Source of the DNA: an uncultured delta proteobacterium
Lineage (GTDB): Bacteria > RBG-13-61-14 > DRUE01
DNA: 8,135 nt
Assembly: GCA_903930515.1 (NCBI GenBank)
Contig: CAIYYW010000319.1
Coordinates: forward strand, 1 to 8,135
Direction: 5' to 3'
Shown here: positions 1-5,412 of the stretch, in pieces
How the letters are laid out: every line of letters starts with the position of its first letter
Numbering within the stretch: the stretch's first letter is position 1
Notes under the pieces: model-generated
Told to the model about the DNA's origin: nothing
What the model saw: the letters and a program-made list of their open reading frames with translations, nothing else
Databases searched by the model: none
Translations under genes and position numbers: made by a program

Positions 1-75
1 CAATTCTCCCAAAACCGGAAAACTTAAAACGATACTGAAAAAAATCGCCAAGGCCGATGACAAATATTTTTTCAT
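1..75 (-). CDS. N-terminus of an exported protein (signal peptide only; truncated by window edge)
   Basis: Reading the minus strand from an ATG at 75 gives 25 residues, starting MKKYLSSALAIFF and continuing SIVLSFPVLGEL to the window edge. A short basic N-terminus is followed by a long hydrophobic core and small residues near the edge, which is the pattern of a Sec signal peptide. The start is supported by a strong Shine-Dalgarno GGGAGGA (87-81) placed 5 nt upstream of the ATG. No mature-domain sequence is visible, so function cannot be assigned. The gene lies 77 nt downstream of the miaA stop on the same strand, with an inverted repeat between them, and it may or may not share the miaA transcript. 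A plus-strand open frame over the same bases lacks any start in the window and is less convincing. Confidence 0.7.
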   Translation of the reverse strand, partial: MKKYLSSALAIFFSIVLSFPVLGEL

Positions 76-111
76 TCCGATCCTCCCTTCCGAACTGCGC
101 GAGGGCCTTCC

Positions 112-134
112 TCCTTCGCTAAAGTTACGAAGGA
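112..134. repeat. Short intergenic inverted repeat (REP-like), 7-bp arms
   Basis: TCCTTCG (112-118) and CGAAGGA (128-134) form perfect 7-bp arms around a 9-nt loop. The repeat lies in the 77-nt gap between miaA and the exported-protein gene. There is no T-run on either side, so it is not a canonical terminator. From memory, similar sequences with a TTTAGCGAAGGAGGA core are scattered through many candidate-phylum genomes and sometimes read into gene ends; this match is by recollection and was not searched. Confidence 0.5.
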
Positions 135-152
135 CAAGTTAGCCCCGATTCA

Positions 153-1085
153 TCATCCGATAAACCCTCTTGCTTTTTCCATAATTTTATCATACCCCTT
201 AATCATATCCAGCCAGGATACATCTTTTTCTTTGCGCAGCCAGATCAACTGCCTCCTCGCATAATGGCGGGTCTCAGCCTTGATCGCGTGGATGGCCTGC
301 TCCAGGGTGATCACGCCGTCCAGGTGTTCATGCAATTGCTGATAGCCGATGATCTTCTGGCTGACCAGTTCCGGCCCGTATCCCGTCTCACGCAGTTTCC
401 TTACCTCTCCCAAAAATCCCCCGGCCATCATCTCATCCACGCGCCGGCCGATCCGCTCGTAAAGAATATTCCGGTCCAAATTGAGCGCGAAATAAAGGGC
501 ATTGAAGGCTTTTTCTTTCTGCTGGGATTTAAAATGCTCGGTCAGGGATTTGCCGGTCAATTGATAAACCTCCAGTGCCCTCACCAGCCGGAACAAATCG
601 TTGGGATGAATCCGCTGCGCGGATTCCGGGTCAATCGCGGAAAGTTGGGCGTGCAGATGTTGAGTTCCTTTTTCCGATGCGGTTTTTTTCAACTCTTCCC
701 TCACCTCAGCGCTCCGGGCCGGGCCGGGGAACAAGCCATAAAGCAGCGCGTGAATCCAGAACCCGGTCCCGCCCACCAGGATCGGCAGACCCCGGTCCTG
801 GTTGATCCGGTCAATTTCCCTGCCCGCCAGTCCGCGGAAAAGCTCGGCGTCGAAATGCTGGTCCGGGTTCACGATGTCAATCAGGTGATGCGAAATCCCC
901 TGGCGATCTTCCGGCTTGAGCTTGTCCGTGCCGAGGTCCATATACCGGTAAACCTGGGCCGAGTCCGCGCTGATGATCTCGGCCTTGATCCCTTGCCCGC
1001 GAAGGCAGACCGCCAGTTCCAGCGCGGCCTTGCTCTTGCCGCTGGCCGTGGGGCCGGAGATGATCAGGACTTTATTCTTAGGCAT
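153..1085 (-). CDS. miaA: tRNA dimethylallyltransferase MiaA
   Basis: This 310-residue protein transfers a dimethylallyl group from DMAPP to N6 of A37 in tRNAs reading UNN codons, the first step towards ms2i6A. The P-loop GPTASGKS is at residues 11-18. The family motif ADSAQVYR at 40-47 includes the expected catalytic Asp41. GTDKL (52-56), HHLIDIVNP (66-74), VGGTGFW (104-110) and the RALEVYQLTGKS segment (169-180) all follow the MiaA order. The tRNA-contacting tail motif TRHYARRQLIWLR sits at 272-284. Length is normal for the family, about 310 residues. The start at 1085 lies 9 nt after the stop of the preceding small ORF and has only a weak Shine-Dalgarno, so translation is probably coupled to that ORF. 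The usual AIGYKE motif appears here as IIGYQQ, a mild variation. Confidence 0.97.
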   Translation of the reverse strand: MPKNKVLIISGPTASGKSKAALELAVCLRGQGIKAEIISADSAQVYRYMDLGTDKLKPEDRQGISHHLIDIVNPDQHFDAELFRGLAGREIDRINQDRGLPILVGGTGFWIHALLYGLFPGPARSAEVREELKKTASEKGTQHLHAQLSAIDPESAQRIHPNDLFRLVRALEVYQLTGKSLTEHFKSQQKEKAFNALYFALNLDRNILYERIGRRVDEMMAGGFLGEVRKLRETGYGPELVSQKIIGYQQLHEHLDGVITLEQAIHAIKAETRHYARRQLIWLRKEKDVSWLDMIKGYDKIMEKARGFIG

Positions 1086-1094
1086 CAGATAAAA

Positions 1095-1262
1095 TTATCG
1101 GAGTGATTTAAAAAGTTTGAGGTAATCGGCATCAAGGGCGCGGCTATATTTCCCGAGCCAGTCTTCAATATGGGAATAATCCAGGGTTTTTTGCCTGACC
1201 AGAATCCTCCGGGCATCCTCCAACAAATCCCGGCCGATTTTTACCATTAGTTCAAATAGCAT
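1095..1262 (-). CDS. Small ORF, possible C-terminal remnant of a nucleotidyltransferase
   Basis: This ORF encodes 55 residues from the ATG at 1262, or 50 from the ATG at 1247. The start at 1262 overlaps the end of the upstream ORF by 11 nt, a typical coupled arrangement, and no good Shine-Dalgarno is seen. The core, GRDLLEDARRILVRQ followed by LDYSHIEDWL, resembles by memory the C-terminal helices of AbiEii-type or minimal nucleotidyltransferases (R-x-x-D-L-E-D-x-R-x-I-L-x-x-Q then L-D-x-x-Y-I-x-x-W-L). The nucleotide-binding N-terminal part (GG/GS-x10-DxD) is absent. One reading is that an internal deletion joined the first few codons (MLFEL) to the C-terminus. It could instead be an intact small helical protein. 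The assignment is inferred from pattern recall only. Confidence 0.45.
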   Translation of the reverse strand: MLFELMVKIGRDLLEDARRILVRQKTLDYSHIEDWLGKYSRALDADYLKLFKSLR

Positions 1263-1449
1263 TGATCGCCCGGGCAATCCTCAGGTCAACCTCAAAATCC
1301 TCCCAGGGGTCGGGGCACGGAAACACCCCCAAGGAACGGGCCTCCTTGAGCATCGCTTCCATCAGCTTGAGATTCTTCTGGAAATCCACCGGGGTTTTTC
1401 TCGCCAACTCGTCCTCCCAGCGCTGAAGGTATTTGGGGTTCTTGATCAT
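1252..1449 (-). CDS. Small conserved hypothetical protein (65 aa)
   Basis: This is a 65-residue, probably helical, soluble protein. The sequence starts MIKNPKYLQRWEDELARK and carries a central KNLKLMEAMLKEARSLGVFP stretch, then an acidic DPWEDFEVDLRIARAINAI tail. I recall small proteins with the same layout (NPxYLxxW, then EAMYxEAxxLGVFP, then a DLxIAKVVNSV-like end) encoded directly upstream of nucleotidyltransferase-like genes. That would match the remnant that follows here, but it is recollection and not a search. A GGAG directly abuts the ATG at 1449, too close for normal use, so initiation may rely on the G-rich stretch around 1466-1476. The ORF lies downstream of the hydrolase terminator, so it may head the transcript that carries miaA. 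No known enzymatic motif is present. Confidence 0.6.
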   Translation of the reverse strand: MIKNPKYLQRWEDELARKTPVDFQKNLKLMEAMLKEARSLGVFPCPDPWEDFEVDLRIARAINAI

Positions 1450-1490
1450 CTCCGAACATTTTATCCCAATCCCCGGACGGCGGCAAAGAA

Positions 1491-1515
1491 GCGGGGCGGT
1501 TCATCGCCGCCCCGC
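1491..1515 (-). terminator. Hairpin terminator after the tandem hydrolase genes
   Basis: GCGGGGCGG (1491-1499) and CCGCCCCGC (1507-1515) form a perfect 9-bp GC-rich stem with a 7-nt loop. On the minus strand it begins 12 nt past the hydrolase stop codon and is followed by TTCTTT, an acceptable U-tract. On the plus strand the stem is followed by a better T-rich tail (1518-1527), so it may work in both directions. It separates the hydrolase pair from the small ORFs and miaA. Confidence 0.7.
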
Positions 1516-1525
1516 CCTTTTTCTT

Positions 1526-3322
1526 TTATCTCGGAATCACCGGCAAGATAATTTGCGACGGATATTCGGCGCCGTGAAAGATGGTCTGGTTCGCGGTCTT
1601 CCGGCAGTCCGGCCCGCCCTCTCCGGCGCAATTGGTGTTGCGGTCAAACTGGGGGAAGTTGCTGGAGGAAATTTCCAGGCCGATTTTATGACCGGGCTTG
1701 AAATAGTTGCTGGTTGACCAGAGATCAATTCCATACTTATAAACCTTGCCCGGCTCTATCACGCTCGGCTGAACCAGGCTCTCGCGGTAGCGCGCCCGGA
1801 TGATTCCGTCGCAAAGATTGTAGGCCTTGCCATCCGGATAGATGTCCACCAGCTTGGCCGTGTAATCGGTGTCCAGCGCGTCGCTCGCCGCGTATAAAAC
1901 CATTTTGACCGGCCCGGTTACTTCCACTCCATTTTTAAGCGGCTCGGTCGCATAAAGCAAAACATCGTTTCTCTTTTCGGTCTCGGATTGGTCAAAGGAA
2001 CCAGCCGGCCACTCTCCGAAAGGAAGGAATGCCCCGCCCTTGGTGGGCGCGGGATTATTCGGGTCATAGGCGAATTTGTCCGCCGACTCATCCTGGGGCA
2101 AGGTCAGGGCCAGCTTGCCGTCTCCCTTGCTGGAATTCGCGGACCCGGCGCCCTGGAGATAATAATTCACCCACTGGGTCCTCGCCAGCGGCCACTCATT
2201 TTCATTGCGCCATTGGTTCTCGCCGATCACGAAAATTTTCAGCGGCGCTTCTTTTCCCGATCCGTTGTCAACGCCTTTGAGCCAGTAGTCATACCAGGCG
2301 ATCATCTGGCTCCCATAGACCTTCAGTCCGTCCAGCATTTTCTGATGGAAAATTTTATTTCGGGGAATCCCGGGCGCGCCGTGGGTCCAAGGCCCGATAA
2401 TGATCCGGGTCTGCTTCGCGTTTCCTTTTCCTTCCCGGCGGATCCGGTTGAAGTCATTCAGCTCCGGCCCCTGGAACATATCATACCATCCCCCGATTAA
2501 AAGGCTGGGCGCGCTGACCCGGGAGTAGAATTTATCAAAATTAAGCACCTCCGCATCCTGGATATCCCCCGGATGCTGCGTCCAGACCTCCACCCCCTTT
2601 TCCAGGTTCTTGGGATCCTTGAGCAATTCCTTGATCTCAACCTTTTCCCCGTTCCGGATCGGCTGATTGAAAAATCCCCCAGCCAGCAAATCAACCTTGA
2701 CCTCTTCTTTGATCCCGTTCTTTTCGTTCCAGGCTTCCTTCATCCCCGCGTTCCAGGGAATAAAGGTCACATAGACCAGGGCGCCTCCGCGATAGATCAC
2801 ATCCTTCATCGTGCCGCTGGTGTAGAGCGGGTTCATCGCCGTGATCGCGGGATTGTCCGGAGCGGCCTCCCACTGGGTATATCCGAAATAGCTTCCGCCC
2901 CACATACCGATCTTGCCGTTATACCAGGGCTGTTTGGTCACCCAGTCAATGGTGTCGTGGCCATCATCGTATTCAAACACCAGCGGGAAATAGGTTCCTT
3001 CCGAGGAAAATGTCCCCCGCGTGTCCTGCATAATAAAAATGTATCCGTGCCGGACATAAAATTTGGCCAGGATGGAATACATACTTCCATCCGAGCCATA
3101 AGGCAGACGGCACACGATCGCGGGATACTTGCCCTCGGCCCGGGGCCGGTAAACATCGGTCGCTAGTTTGACCCCGTCCCGCATCGGCACCATTACATTT
3201 TTTTCCTCAACCATCCGCTCGCGCTCTCCGGCCGGAACCCCCAGGCCGTAAGCCACGATGGTTGAGCATCCGGTTGCGAGCAGGAAAATCCCGATCCCTA
3301 AAACGGAAGCCAGCTTTTTCAT
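1526..3322 (-). CDS. CocE/NonD family (peptidase S15-like) hydrolase, putative lipoprotein, copy 1
   Basis: This 598-residue exported serine hydrolase has the CocE / X-Pro dipeptidyl-peptidase S15 architecture, an alpha/beta-hydrolase domain followed by a C-terminal jelly-roll (PepX_C). The N-terminus has a basic start, a hydrophobic core and a lipobox-like LLATGC with Cys19, so it is probably a lipid-anchored envelope protein. The nucleophile is Ser144 in WGGSYFG, the acid is Asp281 in GGWYD, and the base is His314 in GPWTHG. Tyr75 in LPYG matches the oxyanion tyrosine of CocE. The jelly-roll runs from about 380 to the end. Cys565 and Cys573 bracket AGEGGPD and could form a disulfide. The start is fixed by AAGGAG 7 nt before the ATG, inside the 13-nt gap after the upstream paralogue, so the two form an operon. 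Family members cleave esters, amides or X-Pro peptides, and the substrate here cannot be predicted. Confidence 0.9.
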   Translation of the reverse strand: MKKLASVLGIGIFLLATGCSTIVAYGLGVPAGERERMVEEKNVMVPMRDGVKLATDVYRPRAEGKYPAIVCRLPYGSDGSMYSILAKFYVRHGYIFIMQDTRGTFSSEGTYFPLVFEYDDGHDTIDWVTKQPWYNGKIGMWGGSYFGYTQWEAAPDNPAITAMNPLYTSGTMKDVIYRGGALVYVTFIPWNAGMKEAWNEKNGIKEEVKVDLLAGGFFNQPIRNGEKVEIKELLKDPKNLEKGVEVWTQHPGDIQDAEVLNFDKFYSRVSAPSLLIGGWYDMFQGPELNDFNRIRREGKGNAKQTRIIIGPWTHGAPGIPRNKIFHQKMLDGLKVYGSQMIAWYDYWLKGVDNGSGKEAPLKIFVIGENQWRNENEWPLARTQWVNYYLQGAGSANSSKGDGKLALTLPQDESADKFAYDPNNPAPTKGGAFLPFGEWPAGSFDQSETEKRNDVLLYATEPLKNGVEVTGPVKMVLYAASDALDTDYTAKLVDIYPDGKAYNLCDGIIRARYRESLVQPSVIEPGKVYKYGIDLWSTSNYFKPGHKIGLEISSSNFPQFDRNTNCAGEGGPDCRKTANQTIFHGAEYPSQIILPVIPR

Positions 3323-3335
3323 TTTCTTTCTCCTT

Positions 3336-5150
3336 TTAGCGCGGAATTACCGGCAAATATAAATGAGACGGATATTCGGAGCTATGATATATCACCTGGT
3401 TCGCGGTCTTGCGGCAATCCGGACCGCCCTCTCCGGCGCAGTTGCTGTTGCGGTCAAACTCGGGGAAGTCGCTGGAGGAAATCTCTACGGCGATCCGGTG
3501 TCCGGGCTGGAAATAATTCCCGGTCGCCCACATATCAATCTCGTATTTATAAACCTTGCCCGGCTCAATCGCGGTCGGGTGGAGCAGGCTCTCGCGGTAA
3601 CGGGCGCGGATGATGCCGTCGCAAAGATTATAGGCCTTGCCCTCGGGATATATATCCACCAGTTTGGCCGTGAAATCGGTGTCCAACGCATCGCTCGCGG
3701 CATAGAGCACCATCTTGATCGGACCGGTCACTTCCACTCCGGTCTTGAGCGGCTCGGTCACATACACCAAAACATCATCCCTCTTTTCAATCTCCGACTG
3801 GTCAAACGATCCCGGCTGCCATTCCTGGTGTCCCAAATAATTCCCGCCCAGGTTCGGAACCGGGTTGGCCGGGTCATAAGAAAACTTGTCAACGGCCTCG
3901 TTCGCAGGCGCGTTTAAATCCAGCCGGCCGTCCCCTCCCCTGGTGTTGGCCTTGCCAGCGCCATGAAGATAATAATTCGTCCATTTGGTCCGAGCCAGGG
4001 GCCATTCGTTTTCGTTCCGCCACTGGTTCTCGCCCATGACAAATATTTTCAGCGGGGGCTGCCGGTCTTCGCCGTTGTCAACGCCCTTGAGCCAGTAGTC
4101 ATACCAGGAAAACAGATCGCGGCCATAGAGACGGGTCCCGGACAGGGTTTTCTGCCCGAAGATTTTATTGTTGGGCACGCCGGGAAGGCCGTGGGTCCAG
4201 GGACCGATAATGATCCTGGTTTTCGGCGACATTCCCTTTCCTTCCGCCCGGATTTTGACAAAGTCGTCCAGCATCGGCCCGGTGGCCTGGTCAAACCATC
4301 CTGCAATCTGCAAACTCGGCGCGGTAACCTGCGAATAGAACCCGTCAAAGTTGTCCGCGGTCACATTCACAATATCGCCCGGGTGCTGGATCCAGTCAAA
4401 TACGCCCTTCTCGGCTTCCTTTTTAACCCGCTCCGGGTCGCCGATTAAATCTTCAACCTTCACCGTGATCGCGTCCCGGATCGGGTAGTTGAAATATCCG
4501 CCCGAGAGCAGGTCCACCTTGACGATCTTGTCCGGCTGGTTCTGCTTCGTATGCCAGGCGTTCTGCATACCGGTGTTCCAGGGAACCATCTGGACATAGG
4601 TCAAGGCGCCTCCCCGGAAAACAAATTCAAAGATGTTTCCGGTCCCGAACACCGGGTTCATCACCGTGATCACCTTGTTGCCGGGGGCCTCGGCCCATTG
4701 AGTGTATGCGAAATAGCTGACTCCCCAAGTGCCGAGCTTGCCGTTGAACCAGGGCTGACGGGCGATCCAGTCCGAGGTGTCAATCCCGTCGTTGCGCTCC
4801 CAGATCAGCGGGAAATAAACGCCCTCACTGCTGAAAGTCCCCCGCGTGTCCTGGTTGATGAAAATGTATCCGCGCCGGACGAAAAATTTTCCCAGTTCCT
4901 CAAAGGTGCTCTCATCTGTCCCATAGGGCATCCGGTTGAGAATCGCCGGGTATTTGCCCTCGGCCTTGGGCCGGTAAATGTCGGTGGCCATTTTGACCCC
5001 GTCCCGCATCGGCACCATTACATTTTTCTCAAAGACCATCGCCTGGCCTTTCCCCGGGTCCACCCCCAGGCCCTTGGCGATAATGACCGCGCAGCCCATG
5101 GTGAACACCGCCGATACAAACAAAAGCCCGACTAGAATTTTTTTAAACAT
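3336..5150 (-). CDS. CocE/NonD family (peptidase S15-like) hydrolase, putative lipoprotein, copy 2
   Basis: This 604-residue protein is the first gene of the hydrolase pair and is similar to its downstream neighbour along the whole length, most strongly in the C-terminal third. The triad is Ser145 in WGVSYFA, Asp287 in AGWFD and His320 in GPWTHG, with oxyanion Tyr76 in MPYG. The jelly-roll domain runs from about 387 to the C-terminus. A signal peptide precedes Cys20, but its FTMGC box is a poor lipobox match (T at -3, M at -2), so signal peptidase I cleavage is also possible. Cys571 and Cys579 match the paired cysteines of the paralogue. GGGAGGG lies 4 nt before the ATG, and a promoter at 5178-5206 predicts a short leader. 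The specificity is unknown; divergence in the 165-300 region between the copies suggests different substrates. Confidence 0.9.
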   Translation of the reverse strand: MFKKILVGLLFVSAVFTMGCAVIIAKGLGVDPGKGQAMVFEKNVMVPMRDGVKMATDIYRPKAEGKYPAILNRMPYGTDESTFEELGKFFVRRGYIFINQDTRGTFSSEGVYFPLIWERNDGIDTSDWIARQPWFNGKLGTWGVSYFAYTQWAEAPGNKVITVMNPVFGTGNIFEFVFRGGALTYVQMVPWNTGMQNAWHTKQNQPDKIVKVDLLSGGYFNYPIRDAITVKVEDLIGDPERVKKEAEKGVFDWIQHPGDIVNVTADNFDGFYSQVTAPSLQIAGWFDQATGPMLDDFVKIRAEGKGMSPKTRIIIGPWTHGLPGVPNNKIFGQKTLSGTRLYGRDLFSWYDYWLKGVDNGEDRQPPLKIFVMGENQWRNENEWPLARTKWTNYYLHGAGKANTRGGDGRLDLNAPANEAVDKFSYDPANPVPNLGGNYLGHQEWQPGSFDQSEIEKRDDVLVYVTEPLKTGVEVTGPIKMVLYAASDALDTDFTAKLVDIYPEGKAYNLCDGIIRARYRESLLHPTAIEPGKVYKYEIDMWATGNYFQPGHRIAVEISSSDFPEFDRNSNCAGEGGPDCRKTANQVIYHSSEYPSHLYLPVIPR

Positions 5151-5177
5151 AATTCCCTCCCAAAATTTAATAGCGTT

Positions 5178-5206
5178 ACTTTACCTCAATAATTTTGGCG
5201 GGTCAA
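5178..5206 (-). promoter_or_regulatory. Promoter of the hydrolase operon
   Basis: On the minus strand TTGACC (5206-5201, 5 of 6 to the -35 consensus) is separated by exactly 17 nt from TAAAGT (5183-5178, 4 of 6 to the -10 consensus). The predicted start near 5171 gives a leader of about 20 nt that includes the GGGAGGG Shine-Dalgarno of the first hydrolase gene. Confidence 0.55.
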
Positions 5207-5289
5207 GGAGTTGTGGGGGGATGGGAATTGGGAGAGAGGTCATTGGCGGCCATCCGGCAGTCCTTTGCCCTTTCGGAAAAATGCCTCAA

Positions 5290-5368
5290 CCATTCCGTTG
5301 CAAGAAAGCCTTGACAAAACCACGGCCAAGCCTGATACTGATCCCGAAGGTATGACAGTCCGGAATGG
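5290..5368. repeat. Imperfect palindromic intergenic element with 8-bp terminal arms
   Basis: CCATTCCG (5290-5297) and CGGAATGG (5361-5368) are perfect 8-bp inverted arms, 63 nt apart. Inside is a smaller dyad, ATAC (5335-5338) with GTAT (5350-5353). The inner core, GATACTGATCCCGAAGGTAT, resembles by memory the common bacterial intergenic repeats of the form GGATACC...GGTATGAC. The element overlaps the predicted pabB promoter. It could be a degenerate copy of an interspersed repeat or a structured leader segment. Confidence 0.35.
5311..5339 (+). promoter_or_regulatory. Candidate promoter upstream of pabB
   Basis: TTGACA (5311-5316) is a perfect -35 and is followed after 17 nt by GATACT (5334-5339, 4 of 6 to the -10 consensus). 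Transcription would start near 5346 and immediately run into the terminator hairpin at 5371-5409 before reaching pabB. It is the only good plus-strand promoter seen between the hydrolase operon and pabB. Confidence 0.45.
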
Positions 5369-5370
5369 AC

Positions 5371-5409
5371 ACCCAGCTTTCCTTTGGAAGGCTGGGTTTT
5401 TTTATTTTT
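5371..5409 (+). terminator. Strong intrinsic terminator directly before pabB (possible attenuator)
   Basis: The stem pairs 5371-5382 (ACCCAGCTTTCC) with 5386-5397 (GGAAGGCTGGGT). This gives 12 bp with one G-U pair and a TTT loop, followed by a T7-A-T5 tract to 5409. It is orientated on the plus strand; the minus-strand copy lacks a T-tract. The pabB ATG is at 5413, so the terminator occupies the place where a Shine-Dalgarno is expected. No plus-strand gene lies upstream that would need it, which points to attenuation of pabB or to a very short RNA ending here. Confidence 0.8.
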
Positions 5410-5412
5410 AGA

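Noticed and set aside
2-142. Plus-strand open frame ending at TAG 140-142, possible 3' end of an upstream gene
   Set aside because: The opposite strand has a strong Shine-Dalgarno, ATG and signal peptide over the same bases, and the tail of the plus frame is only the inverted repeat being translated.
264-1106. 280-codon plus-strand frame opposite miaA
   Set aside because: It mirrors a clearly conserved MiaA, has no recognisable domain or Shine-Dalgarno, and arises from codon bias on the other strand.
2573-3166. Long plus-strand frame opposite hydrolase copy 1, with a similar one at 4551-5135
   Set aside because: Both are antisense images of the same region in the two paralogues, so their similarity to each other is inherited from the real genes.
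5213-5370. Known riboswitch (tetrahydrofolate, cobalamin or ZTP) upstream of pabB
   Set aside because: None of the conserved motifs of these classes that I remember is present in the leader.
5365-5412. Upstream ATG giving a 16-residue N-terminal extension of PabB
   Set aside because: It lies inside the terminator and outside the usual family start, with no properly spaced Shine-Dalgarno; kept only as a possible regulatory reading in the attenuator finding.
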